A DNA stretch of 64,000 bases from Notospermus geniculatus (Eukaryota; Nemertea; Pilidiophora; Heteronemertea; Lineidae), in assembly GCA_002633025.1 (NCBI GenBank), contig NMRB01000684.1, forward strand, positions 87,387-151,386, written 5' to 3'. The notes below the pieces were generated by a model. That model ran no database searches, was not told the origin of the DNA, and worked only from the letters and a program-made list of their open reading frames with translations. A program made the translations under genes and the position numbers. This document shows, in pieces, positions 21,147 to 33,101 of this stretch. Each line of letters opens with the position of its first letter. The first letter of the stretch is position 1.

Positions 21147-22437
21147 TCCGGCAGTTCGAAAACGCCGAACCGCCGAACGCGCCGAACCGCCGAACTTGGT
21201 ACGCAGAACTCTACCCCAATTTCGAAAAGACAGAACCGTAGCCATTTTTGTCAAAATTGCATAATTTGCATATTATTCATGCTAGATATCTAGAATTCAC
21301 GCAATCTGTGCTGTTGGGAGTTCTTCAGCATAACTGAGATGCAACATGTTTGTAGATACATGTACTACATACTACTGCTACCAGTGCAACAAATTATGCT
21401 CCTGGGTGGTCATCAAGCTTTAATTTAAGCCGTCCCTCTGATGTCAAATACTGTGTTTATTTAGCGCGTATTACAGCGGGCTTCGAGGGCATCGACAGAG
21501 AGGTACGATTACATCACCAAGCTCTAAAAATATACACTGAGCGAATCTCTGTTCGTTCAGCAAGCAAACACACTGGCGGCACCTATAAACCTCATTTATT
21601 CGGTGCATTCAATGGATACACCACCTTGAAATCGCGATCATTGGCTGATATTCATAAAAGCTAGCAAATGCTTTTACTTCAAGTTTTGCAGTACATTTAC
21701 ATTGGACCTCGATGTGCAAATTTGCTAACTTTTATGAATACCAGCCATTGGGTCACATGAATAAAGACTAGTAAATGCTTTTACTTGAATTTTGCAATAC
21801 AAATGCCCTAGGCTATGCTGTACAAATCTGAAGGTAAAGCATTTGCTAGATAGATAGATAGATAGATATGTGCTTTATTTGACCAAATCAAGTACGTAAC
21901 GCCGAATCGGTTAATGTCGTCCTGGGTATAACAGAAATATACCCAGGTTCAATGTCGTCCTACAAAACTATACCCTGGGTATAGTTCGATCAAGATCGAA
22001 CTATACCCAGGGTATAGTTTTGTAGGACGACATTGAACCTGGGTATATTTCTGTTATACCCAGGACGACATTAACCGATTCGGCGTAAGTAACATAAAAG
22101 ATAATTGTGCAAACATAATGGAGACGAGAGACACAGGGTAATTACATACAAATTAATTGTACACAAAATAAAAATGCTAGTCTTTATTCATATGAGCCAT
22201 TGTCTGAAAGGTTAGGAATAGTTTTAGACGATACTATTGTGGGGTGACACGATACATATTTTGCTGTTGTGCGAACAGACAAGACAAGCTGACATGTTCG
22301 AAGACTGATTGGAACATAAAATCACAAATTTAGGCGATTTTGAAAAAAATGGTTGCGGTTCTGTCTTTTCGAAATTGGGGTAGAGTTCTGCGTATCAATT
22401 TCGGCGGTTCGGCGCGTTCGGCGGTTCGGCGTTTCAG
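21147..22437. mobile_element. 1.3-kb inverted-repeat element with GCCGAACCGCCGAAC ends
   Basis: The left end has CGCCGAACCGCCGAACGCGC, followed by a stretch containing AGAACTCTACCCCAATTTCG. The right end carries the complement (CGAAATTGGGGTAGAGTTCT, then GCGCGTTCGGCGGTTCGGCG). The arms are about 120 bp. The interior holds a GATA run (about 21847-21868) and the palindrome at 21899-22086. No transposase frame. Confidence 0.75.
21899..22086. repeat. Perfect long palindrome, 93-bp arms, 2-base loop
   Basis: Bases 21899-21991 are the exact reverse complement of 21994-22086, with AA between. Each arm contains CCTGGGTATA and TATACCCAGG segments that are themselves complementary. No mismatch was found when read base by base, so the insertion is recent or under gene conversion. 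It lies inside the 21147-22437 element. Confidence 0.9.
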
Positions 22438-22989
22438 GCCTACCCTGGCATGCAGCGCAGGCCTACTAACTACAGAAGTTCTGCAGCCAAAACATTCAAA
22501 AATCTGTGTCGGAAATCATCGGAGTATATCATTCCTCCGAGACATTCAGACCCCCTGTGCTTGGTTTCGACCCCGCGTACTGAGGTGATGGAATGGGCCC
22601 GACCGGCAAGGCCAAATACACGAATCAATGAATCCTTTCTTGGCACATGCTAAAACAAAAAGGCTGTGGTTGTGGAATACACCATGTTTCGATCGTAGGA
22701 CTTGACACCGGTATGTAGGCCTACATGAGGGCCGCGCCACGGGGCTAAGTACAGTAATACACCGCCTGTACATTTCGTGTACATTTGAGGCCGAACCGCC
22801 ACGCAATATCTACCCGAAGGAAATACGGTAATCAATTTTAACGAAATTGCACACAGCTCTAGGGAGGACACTAAACTTTTGTTAGAGAGGTTTAAAAAAA
22901 ATTCTAATGTTTGTGTCTCGAGAAATCTCGCGAGACGTGAAAGACGCGAAATTTGCCTCTGCCGTCACTTAAAGTCGCACGAAAAATGA
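22438..22989. other. Intergenic, no gene recognised
   Basis: No domain or exon signature found on either strand. It contains GGCCTA-rich words and a short TACATTTCGTGTACATTTGA inverted motif. Confidence 0.35.
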
Positions 22990-23195
22990 GGAACTTTGGA
23001 GCCGTCAGAGGCCGCTACGAGTTACCGGTCCCAGAACGTCATGAAATTTGACGTCACAGGGCAGAAATGCATGCCAGAACGTCGTCCATAATGACGTGGG
23101 CGCCGTAGCTCACGCACTTGACGCCAAATTTTGCGACGTTCTAGGACCGGTAACGCGGCCTCTTACGGCCACCGACGGCAGAAAAGTTCCCCATA
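22990..23195. mobile_element. MITE-like inverted repeat
   Basis: GGAACTTTGGAGCCGTCAGAGGCCGCTACG on the left pairs imperfectly with the region ending GCGGCCTCTTACGGCCACCGACGGCAGAAAAGTTCC on the right; GTTACCGGTCC pairs with GGACCGGTAAC inside. About 205 bp, non-coding. Confidence 0.6.
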
Positions 23196-23389
23196 GGCCT
23201 CTGTATCAATGCGCCCAGAATAGCCAGATTCGTGCAAATCGATGAAATGATATATACATCCTAATATCTGCCCCTAATACACTTGCAAATGACACTCACT
23301 TCATTAATTATGCGCCCTCACAATCCACCCCAAACCATAGACACGGCGATTTTATTAAGAACTCCTTGTGACCTTGGCGCATGATTACA

Positions 23390-23512
23390 TGACCTAGCCC
23401 TACGCCTACGGCACGGCCGCCTATCGGCCGGCTGGAGGAAGGGCAAAGTGGCGGAGTAGGATACGGATCCGACGCTCCTGCCTGTGAAACAAACAAACAC
23501 AAACGGCGGCAA
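23390..23512 (+). mobile_element. SINE-like repeat ending in a CAAA tail
   Basis: It shares GGAAGGGCAAAGTGGCGGAG and CGCTCCTGCCTGTGAAAC with 14350-14425, and both end in AAACAAACAAA repeats. The GTGGCGGAGTAGG part is reminiscent of a tRNA A-box, but I do not see a convincing B-box. Confidence 0.45.
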
Positions 23513-25256
23513 TGGATGATGCAGGCTCACCTAGGCCTTCAGCCATGATGTAGGCCTACCTTCGTAGTTCACGTAAACTTCGAAAATATGGTATCATTGC
23601 ACAAGATCTATAGATTGCTGGTTGTATTGTATCTCCTACGGTATTTCCTGCATGCCCAAATCGTCGTTGTCTGACGAGAGGAACGTCATGACATGCACGA
23701 TGACACTGCCGACGGCCAAACATGAAATAGCCTAATGCCATGAAATAATGAAAATTATCGCATGGCACGTGACCGTAAATGACACGCTGTGATTGGCTGA
23801 CGTTCTCTTGAGGTATGATAATATTAAGTGTCGGGCTTAAGTACACTTGGTAAATACTGCATAAATGACTAAGAAGAAGTTACGAAAATCTTAAGTGTGC
23901 TTGATAAATTGGGGATTTACGCATTACTTAAATGCTTTACGCGGCTTTAATGAATACCATTCGATATACTTCGATAGGGTTACGAATACGTAAGTGCTAC
24001 GAACCGTTGATGAATAAGGCCCCTGGATGCACTGGATGTTGCATAAAGATGTAACACTTTTGACAGATGTTTGATACACAACAACCATAGGGCCCATTCC
24101 GTAAAGCCTCACTGTATTGAATTTTACGATGTTTTGAAAGTGTTTGGAGAGTGCAGGTATACAAAAATGTAGGTCTCAAAGCCTCTTGAAGGTCCCCAAA
24201 ATACTTGCCTGATACGTACTTCAAAGAATCAAGCCCTAGTTTTCAGCACACACTGAAAAAACTGCAGGCAGAGCTCTAATGTTTTCAGATAGAGCATAGT
24301 ACATTTTACACTACACTATCGTCGGAGGACGTAAGGACGTTCTGAATTCAATACAGTGAGGCTTAAACATATTCATGTACTCGGCGTTCTTAAAGCTTCA
24401 CAGTCGCGAACCCTTTGTGAAGCATTGTGAAGCCTTTTTAACAGGAGTGTAGGTGTAGCGTGTAGTTCTATGTGATTGCAGCCTAGAGAACGCATGGGAT
24501 CTTGAGAGTAGGCTATCTTATCTTATCAATAAAAACCAATTCGTTTTAGGCGATATTTACTCCAGCGTACGAGCGGCATTGATGAAGTTGGAGGGATGAG
24601 ATGGGAGCTTTTTGCTTGCCTATTTGCTGCATGGGTTGCCACTGGGTTGTGTCTTGTTAAAGGAGTCAAGTCGTCGGGAAAGGTGAGTTGTGTTTTGGAA
24701 AGGCCTTCTGATTCCAAGACTTACATGTACACTCACTGGCCATAAGTATTGCAACATAGGTTTTTTTCTTAATTTCTCAGAAGTCAGTCATCAGTCTTTG
24801 ATTCTCAAATGTGGATGTGATACTTTGAGGTATAATAAGCCTGTTGGTTCGAAACGTTTTAAGGAAAAGTGAATATATCATGAAAATACCAGAATATCAC
24901 CCATTTGATATCTCGAACATTTTGAAGTGCACGACTAGCAAATTTTTACAAAATGAAGACAACGGAAATTCATTCACAACTGCAAAAAAACTAAGCATCT
25001 TGACATATCAAGGCCTACGGTCACGTCGCCCTCCGACTACGCTCTCTTCATCCTTGACATTTTGCCTCCTGAATTCCACTCCCAGCAGATTGTGCCGTTT
25101 ATCACGCTCAGCCCCACTGCTGTCATAAAAAATAACCCAGAACAAAATATTTCACCAAAAAACATATTCAACGTTAAGCATACCAGTGTTCTTTATTACT
25201 TGATATCAAAATCCTTCATTTTACAGCATAATTCGTCAAAAAACAATCATTGGTTG
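23513..25256. other. Intergenic, no gene recognised
   Basis: AAGCCTCACTGTATTGAATT at 24105-24124 is inverted at about 24342-24363, outlining a roughly 260-bp hairpin element. Bases near 24730 resemble a mariner terminus (CACTGGCCATAAGTATTGCAAC), but no partner end was found. No credible exon. Confidence 0.4.
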
Positions 25257-25568
25257 TTAAATCGCGAGGAACATCGATAGAAAGAAGAGCCAACTTGAGA
25301 GCCAATCAGAAAAGTCCTCGCATACATTAGTAGTCCACAGTGACCTCTGAACTTCGACGTAATAGAGCACAGTTGAAGCCGAGTAAAACATGAATGACAT
25401 CCCTTTCCCGGTCATAGTTGACACAAACAAGTCCTTCCCTGATGCAAACAAATGAATAGTATCCTTCTGATGTGAAGCTAGCGACGAAACGTTGTATTTT
25501 CCACAAATTTCTGACTCCAAGCGACAGATCGAAGTTCTGAAGCCGCCATGTTTGCTCTGTTGATTCAC
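25257..25568 (-). pseudogene. RecQ-like DEAD/DEAH helicase fragment
   Basis: Read on the minus strand. The frame contains EICGKYNVSSLASHQKDTIH followed by LFASGKDLFVS, then TMTGKGMSFMFYSA. This matches the start of RecQ-type helicases, where a Q-motif and a KPxQ...GKDVFV segment lead to Walker A (TGxGKS). Here the Walker A reads TGKGMS, so the catalytic lysine-serine order is damaged. Motifs II-VI are absent. It is likely an exon or retro-derived scrap. Confidence 0.55.
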
Positions 25569-25639
25569 CTCGAGCCTAGGTGTATCCGGTTAGATGCACT
25601 ACGTATTTCGTGTACTTCGTTCATCGCTCAGTTCCTGGA

Positions 25640-26269
25640 GGCGAGGTAATAGCCCAGAGAGCGCTCTGATTGGCCACTCTTTATCTCGGTGGCAATGAGA
25701 GTGGAAATGTGGGTAGTATCAGGTAAGGGTGAGTAGGAGCGATAGGCACACTTGTGAGGGCAAGATGAAACTACATGTAAGCTGAAAATGCGCATCGTTT
25801 TCGTGTTATTTGATGCAAAAATGCCGAATTTTGTCAAATATCGAGTTTTTTAAGGAAAAGTTAAATTTTCTTAATAATATTGTGGCTTTGGGATGGCAGC
25901 TTTACATCAGCAGCATTACATGTATCTCATGCAAAATCTCACTTTTTCAGTTTTTTTGATAATTTTCGATAATATCAAATATCTTTGTTCACAGTTGATA
26001 TTGTTTTCAAATTTTTTTCTTGTAAATGCTTCCTCATCATCAAGCTTCATTATCGTGAAAAGGAAAGAGCGATTCAGTATCACATGAAGATTTTGTCATT
26101 TTCATGTTTTGATATTTCTTTTTCATGGCTTGATATTTTCATCAGCAGTGAGATTTTTCAGTCCGATGAGTTTAAGGTACGTAGCAGTGTAGATCTACAT
26201 GTAGTCAACGGTCTTTTGGCATGTGATGTTCAAGGTTTCCACAGGCGTTATCATGATGACGAAATCAGA
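25640..26269. other. Intergenic, no gene recognised
   Basis: AT-rich, with short frames lacking recognisable content on both strands. Confidence 0.35.
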
Positions 26270-26920
26270 CCATGTGTCAAAGGGGATAAGCACCTGAGAG
26301 ACCAACCTGCACAAAGTGTGTATCTCATAGACGGTGACTTCGATTAGTTTCAAATTCGCACATATTGTATCTCATGTAAAGTGATTGATAACAGGAGCAA
26401 AAAAATTATTTTGGTCAATTGTTACCCATTAATTCGAAACAATGTTTTTTTAGATCGCTAGACCACTTCAAAGAAAAAGTCCCAATGCTTAGTTTTAGAT
26501 TTATTGATCCCAGATTGACAGGAAATGAAGCAAGAAGATTCTGTGATTTCTGGGTGGACTTGTGATCTGGAAGAGCCAAAACAAATCTATTTCTGTCTGT
26601 GTTATGCTTGGCTTGCAGCAGGCCCTATAATATGAAAGGGCTTAAAGCTGACGTGAACGCACAAAAAGCCCCCATGCGACGGGCAAGAGAATTGCAAACG
26701 CCCTGCAAACACCTCAAACGAAGGCTCAGAACATGATATACCCCACGACGCCAGGAGGGCGCCACTTTATTTGCCTTCAGGCAACAGAGCTGTCGACATC
26801 TCCGGATACCTCTTACACTACTCAAAGAAAAAAAAATGTATTCATTTAGACGGGATTCGAACCGTCGACCTTCTGATTTGTAATCCACCACTCTATCCAC
26901 TCAGTCAACGAGCCAGCCGA
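26270..26920 (-). mobile_element. tRNA-headed SINE-like element, left member of inverted pair
   Basis: Reading right to left, a tRNA-like head (A-box-like TGACTGAGTGGATAGAG, B-box GGTTCGAATCCC at about 26851-26862) is followed by a body containing GGCGCCCTCCTGGCGTCG and AGGGCGTTTGCAATTCTCTT, then AT-rich sequence to about 26270. The body and everything beyond match 27140-27870 in the opposite orientation. Heads of the two members differ. Confidence 0.65.
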
Positions 26921-27014
26921 TAGAGAGGTGATTTGTGTTTGTCATAGACGTAGGCCTTCGACTTACGTAATAATACTATACGAATAAGAGAAAACATGAC
27001 AAGTCTTCTAACAA

Positions 27015-27870
27015 ATTCGGCGGCCGAATGGGAAGACGGTGGAACAGAGATAACAAGGCGCGGGTTCGATTCCCAGCTGGGTCACACTTTTTTCTTCCAA
27101 AAAAAGTGTTCAGCAGGAGCTCACCAGAGGATGTTGACACCCCGACAGCTCGAAGACAAATAAGGTGGCGCCCTCCTGGCGTCGTGGGGTATATCATGTT
27201 CTGTGCCTTCGTTTGAGGTGTTTGCAGGGCGTTTGCAATTCTCTTGCTCGTCGCATGGGGGCTTTTTGTTCGTTCACGTCAGCTTTAAACAGATGTAGGG
27301 CAAACCCCATGGCAGAATAGAATTATGTAATGGGGAATCAATAGTTGGTCTTTGACATGAGCCGAGGTCACATGAATGGGATTCATGAATCATAGGGGAA
27401 ATGTGACAATATTCGCCAGTTTGAGCTGGACATGAGGACATCTCCATTGACCATGGTAAGTAAGGCATTTTTGTTGTGCTGAACCACATTCGGTATAATC
27501 AACTTGGGATGGAAGCCTAGTGAAGAGTTGTTCGGCTCTTCTAGGACATGAGTCCACCCCGAAATCACAGAATATTTTTGCTTCATTTCCTGTCAATCTT
27601 GGATCAATAAATCAAAACTAAACATTGGAACTTTTTCAAGCCACTGTGAAAACACAGACAATGAATCCCATTTTTCCACCACTTCTAGCCATCTAAAAAA
27701 ACCATTGTTTCAAATTAATGGGTATTAGTTGACAAAAATAATTTTTCTTGCTGCTGTTATCAATCACTCCACATGATATATAATATGTGCGAATTTGAAG
27801 CTAATCGAAGTGACTGTCTCTGAGATACACACTTTGTGCAGGTTGGTGTCTTAGGTGCTCATCCCCTTTG
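27015..27870 (+). mobile_element. tRNA-headed SINE-like element, right member of inverted pair
   Basis: The head contains GGTTCGATTCCCAGCTGGGT (B-box at about 27062-27073). The body from about 27125 on is the inverted counterpart of the left member, from the GACAGCTC/GGTGGCGCCCTCC segment through CATCCCCTTTGAT near 27865. The two heads sit back to back about 100 bp apart, so any Pol III transcripts would diverge. Confidence 0.65.
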
Positions 27871-27889
27871 ATCCAGAGTGCAGGGGCCA

Positions 27890-29640
27890 TGCCTTAGCAA
27901 CCCAGCTAGCAGTGTCTGTCTGGCCCAGATCTGGTTCTGATCTGCTTCGACAGGGTATCCTGGTCTGGTACTGATCTGGCATCTTGATCTGGGTCAGCCC
28001 CGCAAGTGCAAACATGGCCAGACCTGTCGCCAGATCTGGGAAACATGTCTGGCCCAGATCTGTGGGAAGAGTCTGGTTCAGATCCGTGGGGGTAATCTGG
28101 TACAGATCCGTTAATATACGGTAGGTTTGTCCGGATCGGGGGGGGGGTCCTGATTTTGGGCACAGGTCATCAGTCACCATGTTCATGTAGGCCACATTAT
28201 ATTTGTAAGCTTGCTTTTACCTCGCTCCTTTACCACCACTAAGTGGTGGAAGAGGAACAAGGCAGAAAACCTGCCTTGGCAGGAGCCAGAGACTCCTGTC
28301 GATCAAAAAAACCCTGATCAAGGGACTCTGTTTGGCTGAGTAAGCCGTAACTTTCAAGTTACCATTGATACACAATATTTGAGAGTCAGGGTTTTCAATT
28401 CAAACAAAGTTTATGATATGCGTGGTGCAATGAAGCCTCATTTCTGAAAACTTTGACACACACAAAAATAATGAGCGAGGTTTATTTTACAAATTTATGT
28501 TGTTACCTTGTTGGTATAGGAGGGAGCAACTTTCTTATAGTTTTTATACACCACATTTCTTATTCTACAAATATTTATTAAGATTAGTGTTAGAAGTACT
28601 TGACTTTTCAGATAGGCCAGGGCCGACCGCACAGTAAGTCCGATAGTGCTGCCGGCGCCTATTGGCAATTAGTTATAGGACATTTTCCCATTTACTAAAC
28701 CGCCGATATGCACCGAAAGCACCATTGGACTTTCTGTGCGGTCGGCCCATGTCCGGCCAGACATCCAGATTCTCCCAGGTCTGGGCCAGAGCATGTCAAG
28801 ATCTGGACTACAGGCCTTTTGCTTTAGTGCACATCTTGGGATAAATACAGTTTATCTGATTAGGTACAGGTATATGAAAACTTATGCCATATTTTCGACA
28901 CATTATCAAGAAAAAAAAGAGTTTGGTTCCAGATGTTCGCCAGATCAGGCCAGACCCTCAGACTGTGCCAGGTCTGTTATAGAGCCGACCACCTCTGCCA
29001 CAGATCTGGACTACAAGCCTGCTGCTTTAGTACACATCTGGGAGAAATACAATTTTTTAATTATCTGTTTAGGTATAGATATATTAAAAACTTATTACTT
29101 ATTTTCGACCCATTATCACCAGTTCTGACGAGAAAAAATAAGAGTTTTGTTCCAGATGTAGGCAAGATCAGGCCAGACCTCCAGATTGTGCCAGGTCTGG
29201 GACAGACCTGGACAAGCCTGCTGCATTATTGCAGAAAATCAGTTCATCTGGTTGGGTAAAAATGCAGAAAATGGCAATTTCTAAATTTTCTTCCCTATAT
29301 CACCTGTTTTAATGTAAAAAAATCTAGCCATGGCCGTGCCAGGTCTTGGCCAGATTCTTGATCTTACCAGGTCTGGGCAAGATCAGGCCATTATCAGGGT
29401 TTATCTGCCATAAAAAAAATCCTGGACAAGGCGCAATGATAGGCCAAATATCCCTACAGGATTACGGGAAAATAACTGGACAAAGAATGGGCTTCATGCA
29501 ACATTTTATGAAATATCATTGCCAGACAAAAACCAGACCTGGGTCAGATGGTACATCATCTGGCCAGATGATGCCAGACCTCGCCAGAGAAAAAGTAGAT
29601 CTGGGCCAGATGAACGTTGTTTGCTGGGATGGATGTGAAA
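27890..29640. repeat. Degenerate CAGATCTG/CCAGACCTGG repeat field
   Basis: Short motifs such as CCAGATCTGG, GGCCAGATC and CAGGTCTGGGCCAGA recur dozens of times at 27910-28135 and 28735-29610, on both strands because the core is palindromic. Spacing is irregular, so it is an old, eroded satellite-like region. A MITE interrupts it (28621-28748). No gene. Confidence 0.6.
28621..28748. mobile_element. Short MITE in the CAGATCTG field
   Basis: GGGCCGACCGCACAGTAAGTCC at 28620 is nearly the exact complement of GGACTTTCTGTGCGGTCGGCCC ending at about 28748. About 128 bp, no coding capacity. Confidence 0.75.
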
Positions 29641-30021
29641 TAGGGATGGCGATAATGACATTTTATGTGCCGAATTCTCATTAATAACATAGCCGTCTGT
29701 CAGGCAGTGAAGACATCCAATCTGCCCTCTCTGTCAGAAATGTTTCTTGCCATCATGATCGTTCAGTTGGTTCTGGAAATGAAATATTCATCTCTGCAGG
29801 TTGACAATAGTACCGGTAGTGGACGGCAGTGATAAGAGTTGTGAGTAAACTGATGACCACGTGCGACGAGGCTTACTTTTGCTGGAGCGGGTCACATTTG
29901 GAAACAGCACAAGAAGTAAGTACCAATATTTCTCGTCATTTCAGTCACAACGTCGCCTACTTAATGCAATATAAATATGTAATCAATTCTAGAGGGTCAA
30001 GTAATGATACTCATCACTTAA
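29641..30021. other. No gene recognised
   Basis: No exon or repeat signature beyond scattered short motifs. The minisatellite begins at its right edge. Confidence 0.35.
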
Positions 30022-30590
30022 ATGACAACCTGCCTCATCAGGCATCGACACCAGGATGCAGAACCACAGGTCTTACCCCTGGCTATCTCAATGAAACCTG
30101 CCTCGTCCAGCATCGACACCAGGATGCAGAACCACAGGTCTTACCCCTGGCTATCTCAATGAAACCTGCCTCGTCCAGCATCGACACCAGGATGCAGAAC
30201 CACAGGTCTTACCCCTGGCTATCTCAATGAAACCTGCCTCGTCCAGCATCGACACCAGGATGCAGAACCACAGGTCTTACCCCTGGCTATCTCAATGAAA
30301 CCTGCCTCGTCCAGCATCGACACCAGGATGCAGAACCACAGGTCTTACCCCTGGCTATCTCAATGAAACCTGCCTCGTCCAGCATCGACACCAGGATGCA
30401 GAACCACAGGTCTTACCCCTGGCTATATCAGTGACAACCTGCCTCGTGAAGCATCGACACCAGAATGCAGAACCACAGGTCTTACTCCTGGCTATCTCAG
30501 TGACAACCTGCCTCGTCCAGCATCGACACCAGGATGCAGAACCACAGGTCTTACCCCTCGCTATCTCAGTCACCTCATCCAAGTCCACAT
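30022..30590. repeat. Minisatellite, 68-bp period, about eight copies
   Basis: The unit contains GACAACCTGCCTCGTCCAGC and AGGATGCAGAACCACAGGTC. AATGAAACC starts at 30090 and again at 30158, fixing the 68-bp period. The middle units are nearly identical, while the outer ones have diverged (AGTGACAACC in place of AATGAAACC). The open frames through it on both strands are by-products of a period not divisible by three. Confidence 0.9.
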
Positions 30591-30794
30591 CTCAGGTCGG
30601 CAGCTTTGTCCATCTGCATATCTCAGTTTGACGGTTCCCAGATATCATACCCCTCCATTGGCAAGCAGGCCTTCTCTGTAAGTGGTCCTACCTGTGGAAT
30701 GAGCTTCCAGGCATCCAACACAACACAACATCTTTGCTGCAGTTCTGGAGGCTCCTGAAATACCATCTGTTTTCTGAAGCTTTTGCTTCCATTA

Positions 30795-30895
30795 TTAGCT
30801 CACTCGTGAGCTTTTATCGTCCTGCGGCGTCCGTCGTCGTCGTCCGTCGTTGTCCGTTCTTGCCGAAAGAATTGTGACCAAGATTTATCAAAGTT
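30795..30895 (+). repeat. 5' fragment of repeat family R1
   Basis: Starts TTAGCTCACTCGTGAGCTTT and runs into the GTCCGTCGTCGTCG tract, as at 58862 and 61445. Truncated after the tract. Confidence 0.7.
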
Positions 30896-31486
30896 AGTAG
30901 TTATCAAAAGTGAATGATGGTTAGTGTTTCAGCTAGAGCAAAATGGAATGGCGCTCCCCCATGCCCATTTTTCCAAGCGCCATTTGCCCTTTTCAAGGCC
31001 AAAATTAGCACCATGCCCCTTTTCAGAAAGTGCCCTGCCTCTCCAGATCAATATTTTTTTACGCCATGCCCTAGAACTGGCCCTGTCCCATCGAAAACCT
31101 GCCATGCCGTACTCGCGTAAATCCATTCTCAACGCAGAGCTTTTTCGAACAGTGACAGAAAGACTCGAAATGTGGAAGACAATGACAGATTATTTATCAA
31201 AAAATGACATAAAATATGCAAAAACGATTTGGCGAGTGGCAGCGGCTTTTTCATTCCCGTGGCTTGTTGTGTGATGGGACTGGCAACAAGTCTTGTTGCC
31301 TTTTCACTGACACAACTATGCCCTTCCCTTGCAAATCTAGTACCATGCCCTTTTTCAGAGGTGGCGAAAAATACCCTGCCCTTTTGGAATCCTGGCAGAA
31401 GCACTAATGGTCCATATTTACTGAAATCTTTTCAGTGAATTTGGTTACCGGTATTACAGATTTTTAAATGCCATGTACTATTTTTT
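30896..31486. other. No gene recognised
   Basis: The GCCATGCCC/CCCTTTTC words repeat loosely and give overlapping frames on both strands with no domain. The last 60 bp begin the conserved upstream flank shared with 9600-9730 and 62520-62620. Confidence 0.35.
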
Positions 31487-31576
31487 TGGGTGAGGGCTCC
31501 AAGCCCTTTTGCTAAGCCCTCCTCCTCCATCCCAAGTCCTGAATTCAGTCGTGTAATTTCCATTCTTCTCTTTTAG

Positions 31577-31751
31577 GTAAACCTGCTGCTTCTCCAAATG
31601 TTGATTCAAGTGTCTTTTGTCGTGATGACATTGGAAGTCATCAGATTTGCCAGCTCCTGTCTCGCTACATTCATGAGACCAGTGCCATAAAGCCAAGGGA
31701 CACATTTGTACGTGGTGGAAATTGTGACAAAAATTCTCCCGGATAGTGCAG
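31577..31751 (+). other. Exon-like block upstream of copy 3 (O1)
   Basis: Bounded by TTCTCTTTTAG at 31576 and GTGCAG|GTTAGTG at 31751/31752. The frame GKPAASPNVDSSVFCRDD continues open for about 56 codons to a TAG just before the donor. The same block is at 62630-62823 upstream of copy 4, and the CCAAATGTTGATTCAAGTG core also occurs at 9415 in the copy 2 array as a near match. It is a candidate 5' exon of the ANK-cGLR genes, coding status unknown. Confidence 0.5.
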
Positions 31752-33101
31752 GTTAGTGCAAACTTTCAGAAATTTGTCTTTGCAGAGGTCCAACAAAGGG
31801 GCTGGAAACTTAAGACAGGGTTTGTCAAAATGGGCCAATTTCGGAAACTACTTGACCGATTTTCCTGAAACTTGCAAGTTTAAGAGGGTTGACCATATCA
31901 ATGGAAAATATGAAGAAACAAAAGCAACAGACTGACCCTGACCTAATGAACTAAGACAATGCAATTTTCAAACCCTTCGAACCACATGAAATAAACATCC
32001 TGTGGGTCTGTAACTTCATACATATGTTGATGTGATCATATACAAAAAAGTAACAATCAATAAAAAGTATACTTCTGTCACAACCTTGAGAAATATATCA
32101 AAGAAATATTTTAATTAATGGTGCCAGGCAATAGCTGGAAGGGATGTATTTTAAGGGTTGACTAGATGGTGTTGTTATTGAAATGATCAGGTTTATAATG
32201 GCTGACTGCTTTATCCACTGCTCTGACATCACGCACATCCTGTGTGGTCAACCCTATTACAGTCGACCCGCAAAGGTCTGAACAGCGCCCCGACGTCTAG
32301 CCGTGGTATTTGGCGGTACTAACTGCTAAATCACTGAACGAAAGCGAGGCAGTGAAGTAGGCGTAGCAGACGCAATGAAACAATCACTAATTACGCACGA
32401 TTAGTAAGACGTTTGAAGGTGCCGTGATGTTTACATGTTGATGGAAGTTTCTCTACGAAAGTTGCAGAACATTTCATCGAAATCGGTTCAGTTTTGACCG
32501 AGTTATCGATCGAAAGGCAACCTTGTGTTTTCGAAAATAGGCGTTCTTCAAAGTGCGTACACTTTCTTGGAATAGTATTTTGAAACGTCTGCTTAGGTCA
32601 TTCGGGTTGTTATAACATAGAAGAATCTACATGCGAAGCGTGGTTTTATGCACGCATGTCTGAGGGGTTGAAAATCACCACGAAACACAACCACATTTTC
32701 AAGAAATCTCCTTCGCTTTATCCATTGTCTAACCTGGTTCCATGGGCTCCGACGGTGGCGCTGACCATGATGACCGGTCGAATCGTCAGTCAGCGCCACC
32801 TCCGACGCCGAAGGAACCGGGGACCAGATTTACGAAAGCCTCGCTAACTTAGCGTACCCGCAAAGACCTCGCAAAGGAAAATGTCGTATTTACGACGGCC
32901 GCGCATCGCAAAAATTCGCAAGCACAACGCTAAATTTAGCGAATTCGCTATTTCCTCGCAATAGTTCGCACAAATGTGGCGTCATATTTACGAACGCCTC
33001 GCTATCTTTGCGATCGCGCCAAGCCTGCGCAAACGGTTCGCTAAAGGCACAATTTTAGCGGGAGGTCTGGAGGTCTCGCTAAACCGTGCGAGACTAACAT
33101 C

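Noticed and set aside
24725-24760. Mariner-like terminus CACTGGCCATAAGTATTGCAAC
   Set aside because: No inverted partner or transposase was found nearby, so a transposon cannot be delimited.
26849-26915. Possible functional tRNA gene on the minus strand
   Set aside because: The B-box is good but the acceptor stem does not close convincingly, and the sequence is continuous with a repeated SINE body.
30355-30588. Repetitive open frames in the 68-bp minisatellite on both strands
   Set aside because: The period is not a multiple of three and the units have no start or splice context; the frames are chance openings.
30022-30590. CRISPR array
   Set aside because: Contiguous 68-bp units without spacers in a eukaryotic scaffold; this is a minisatellite.
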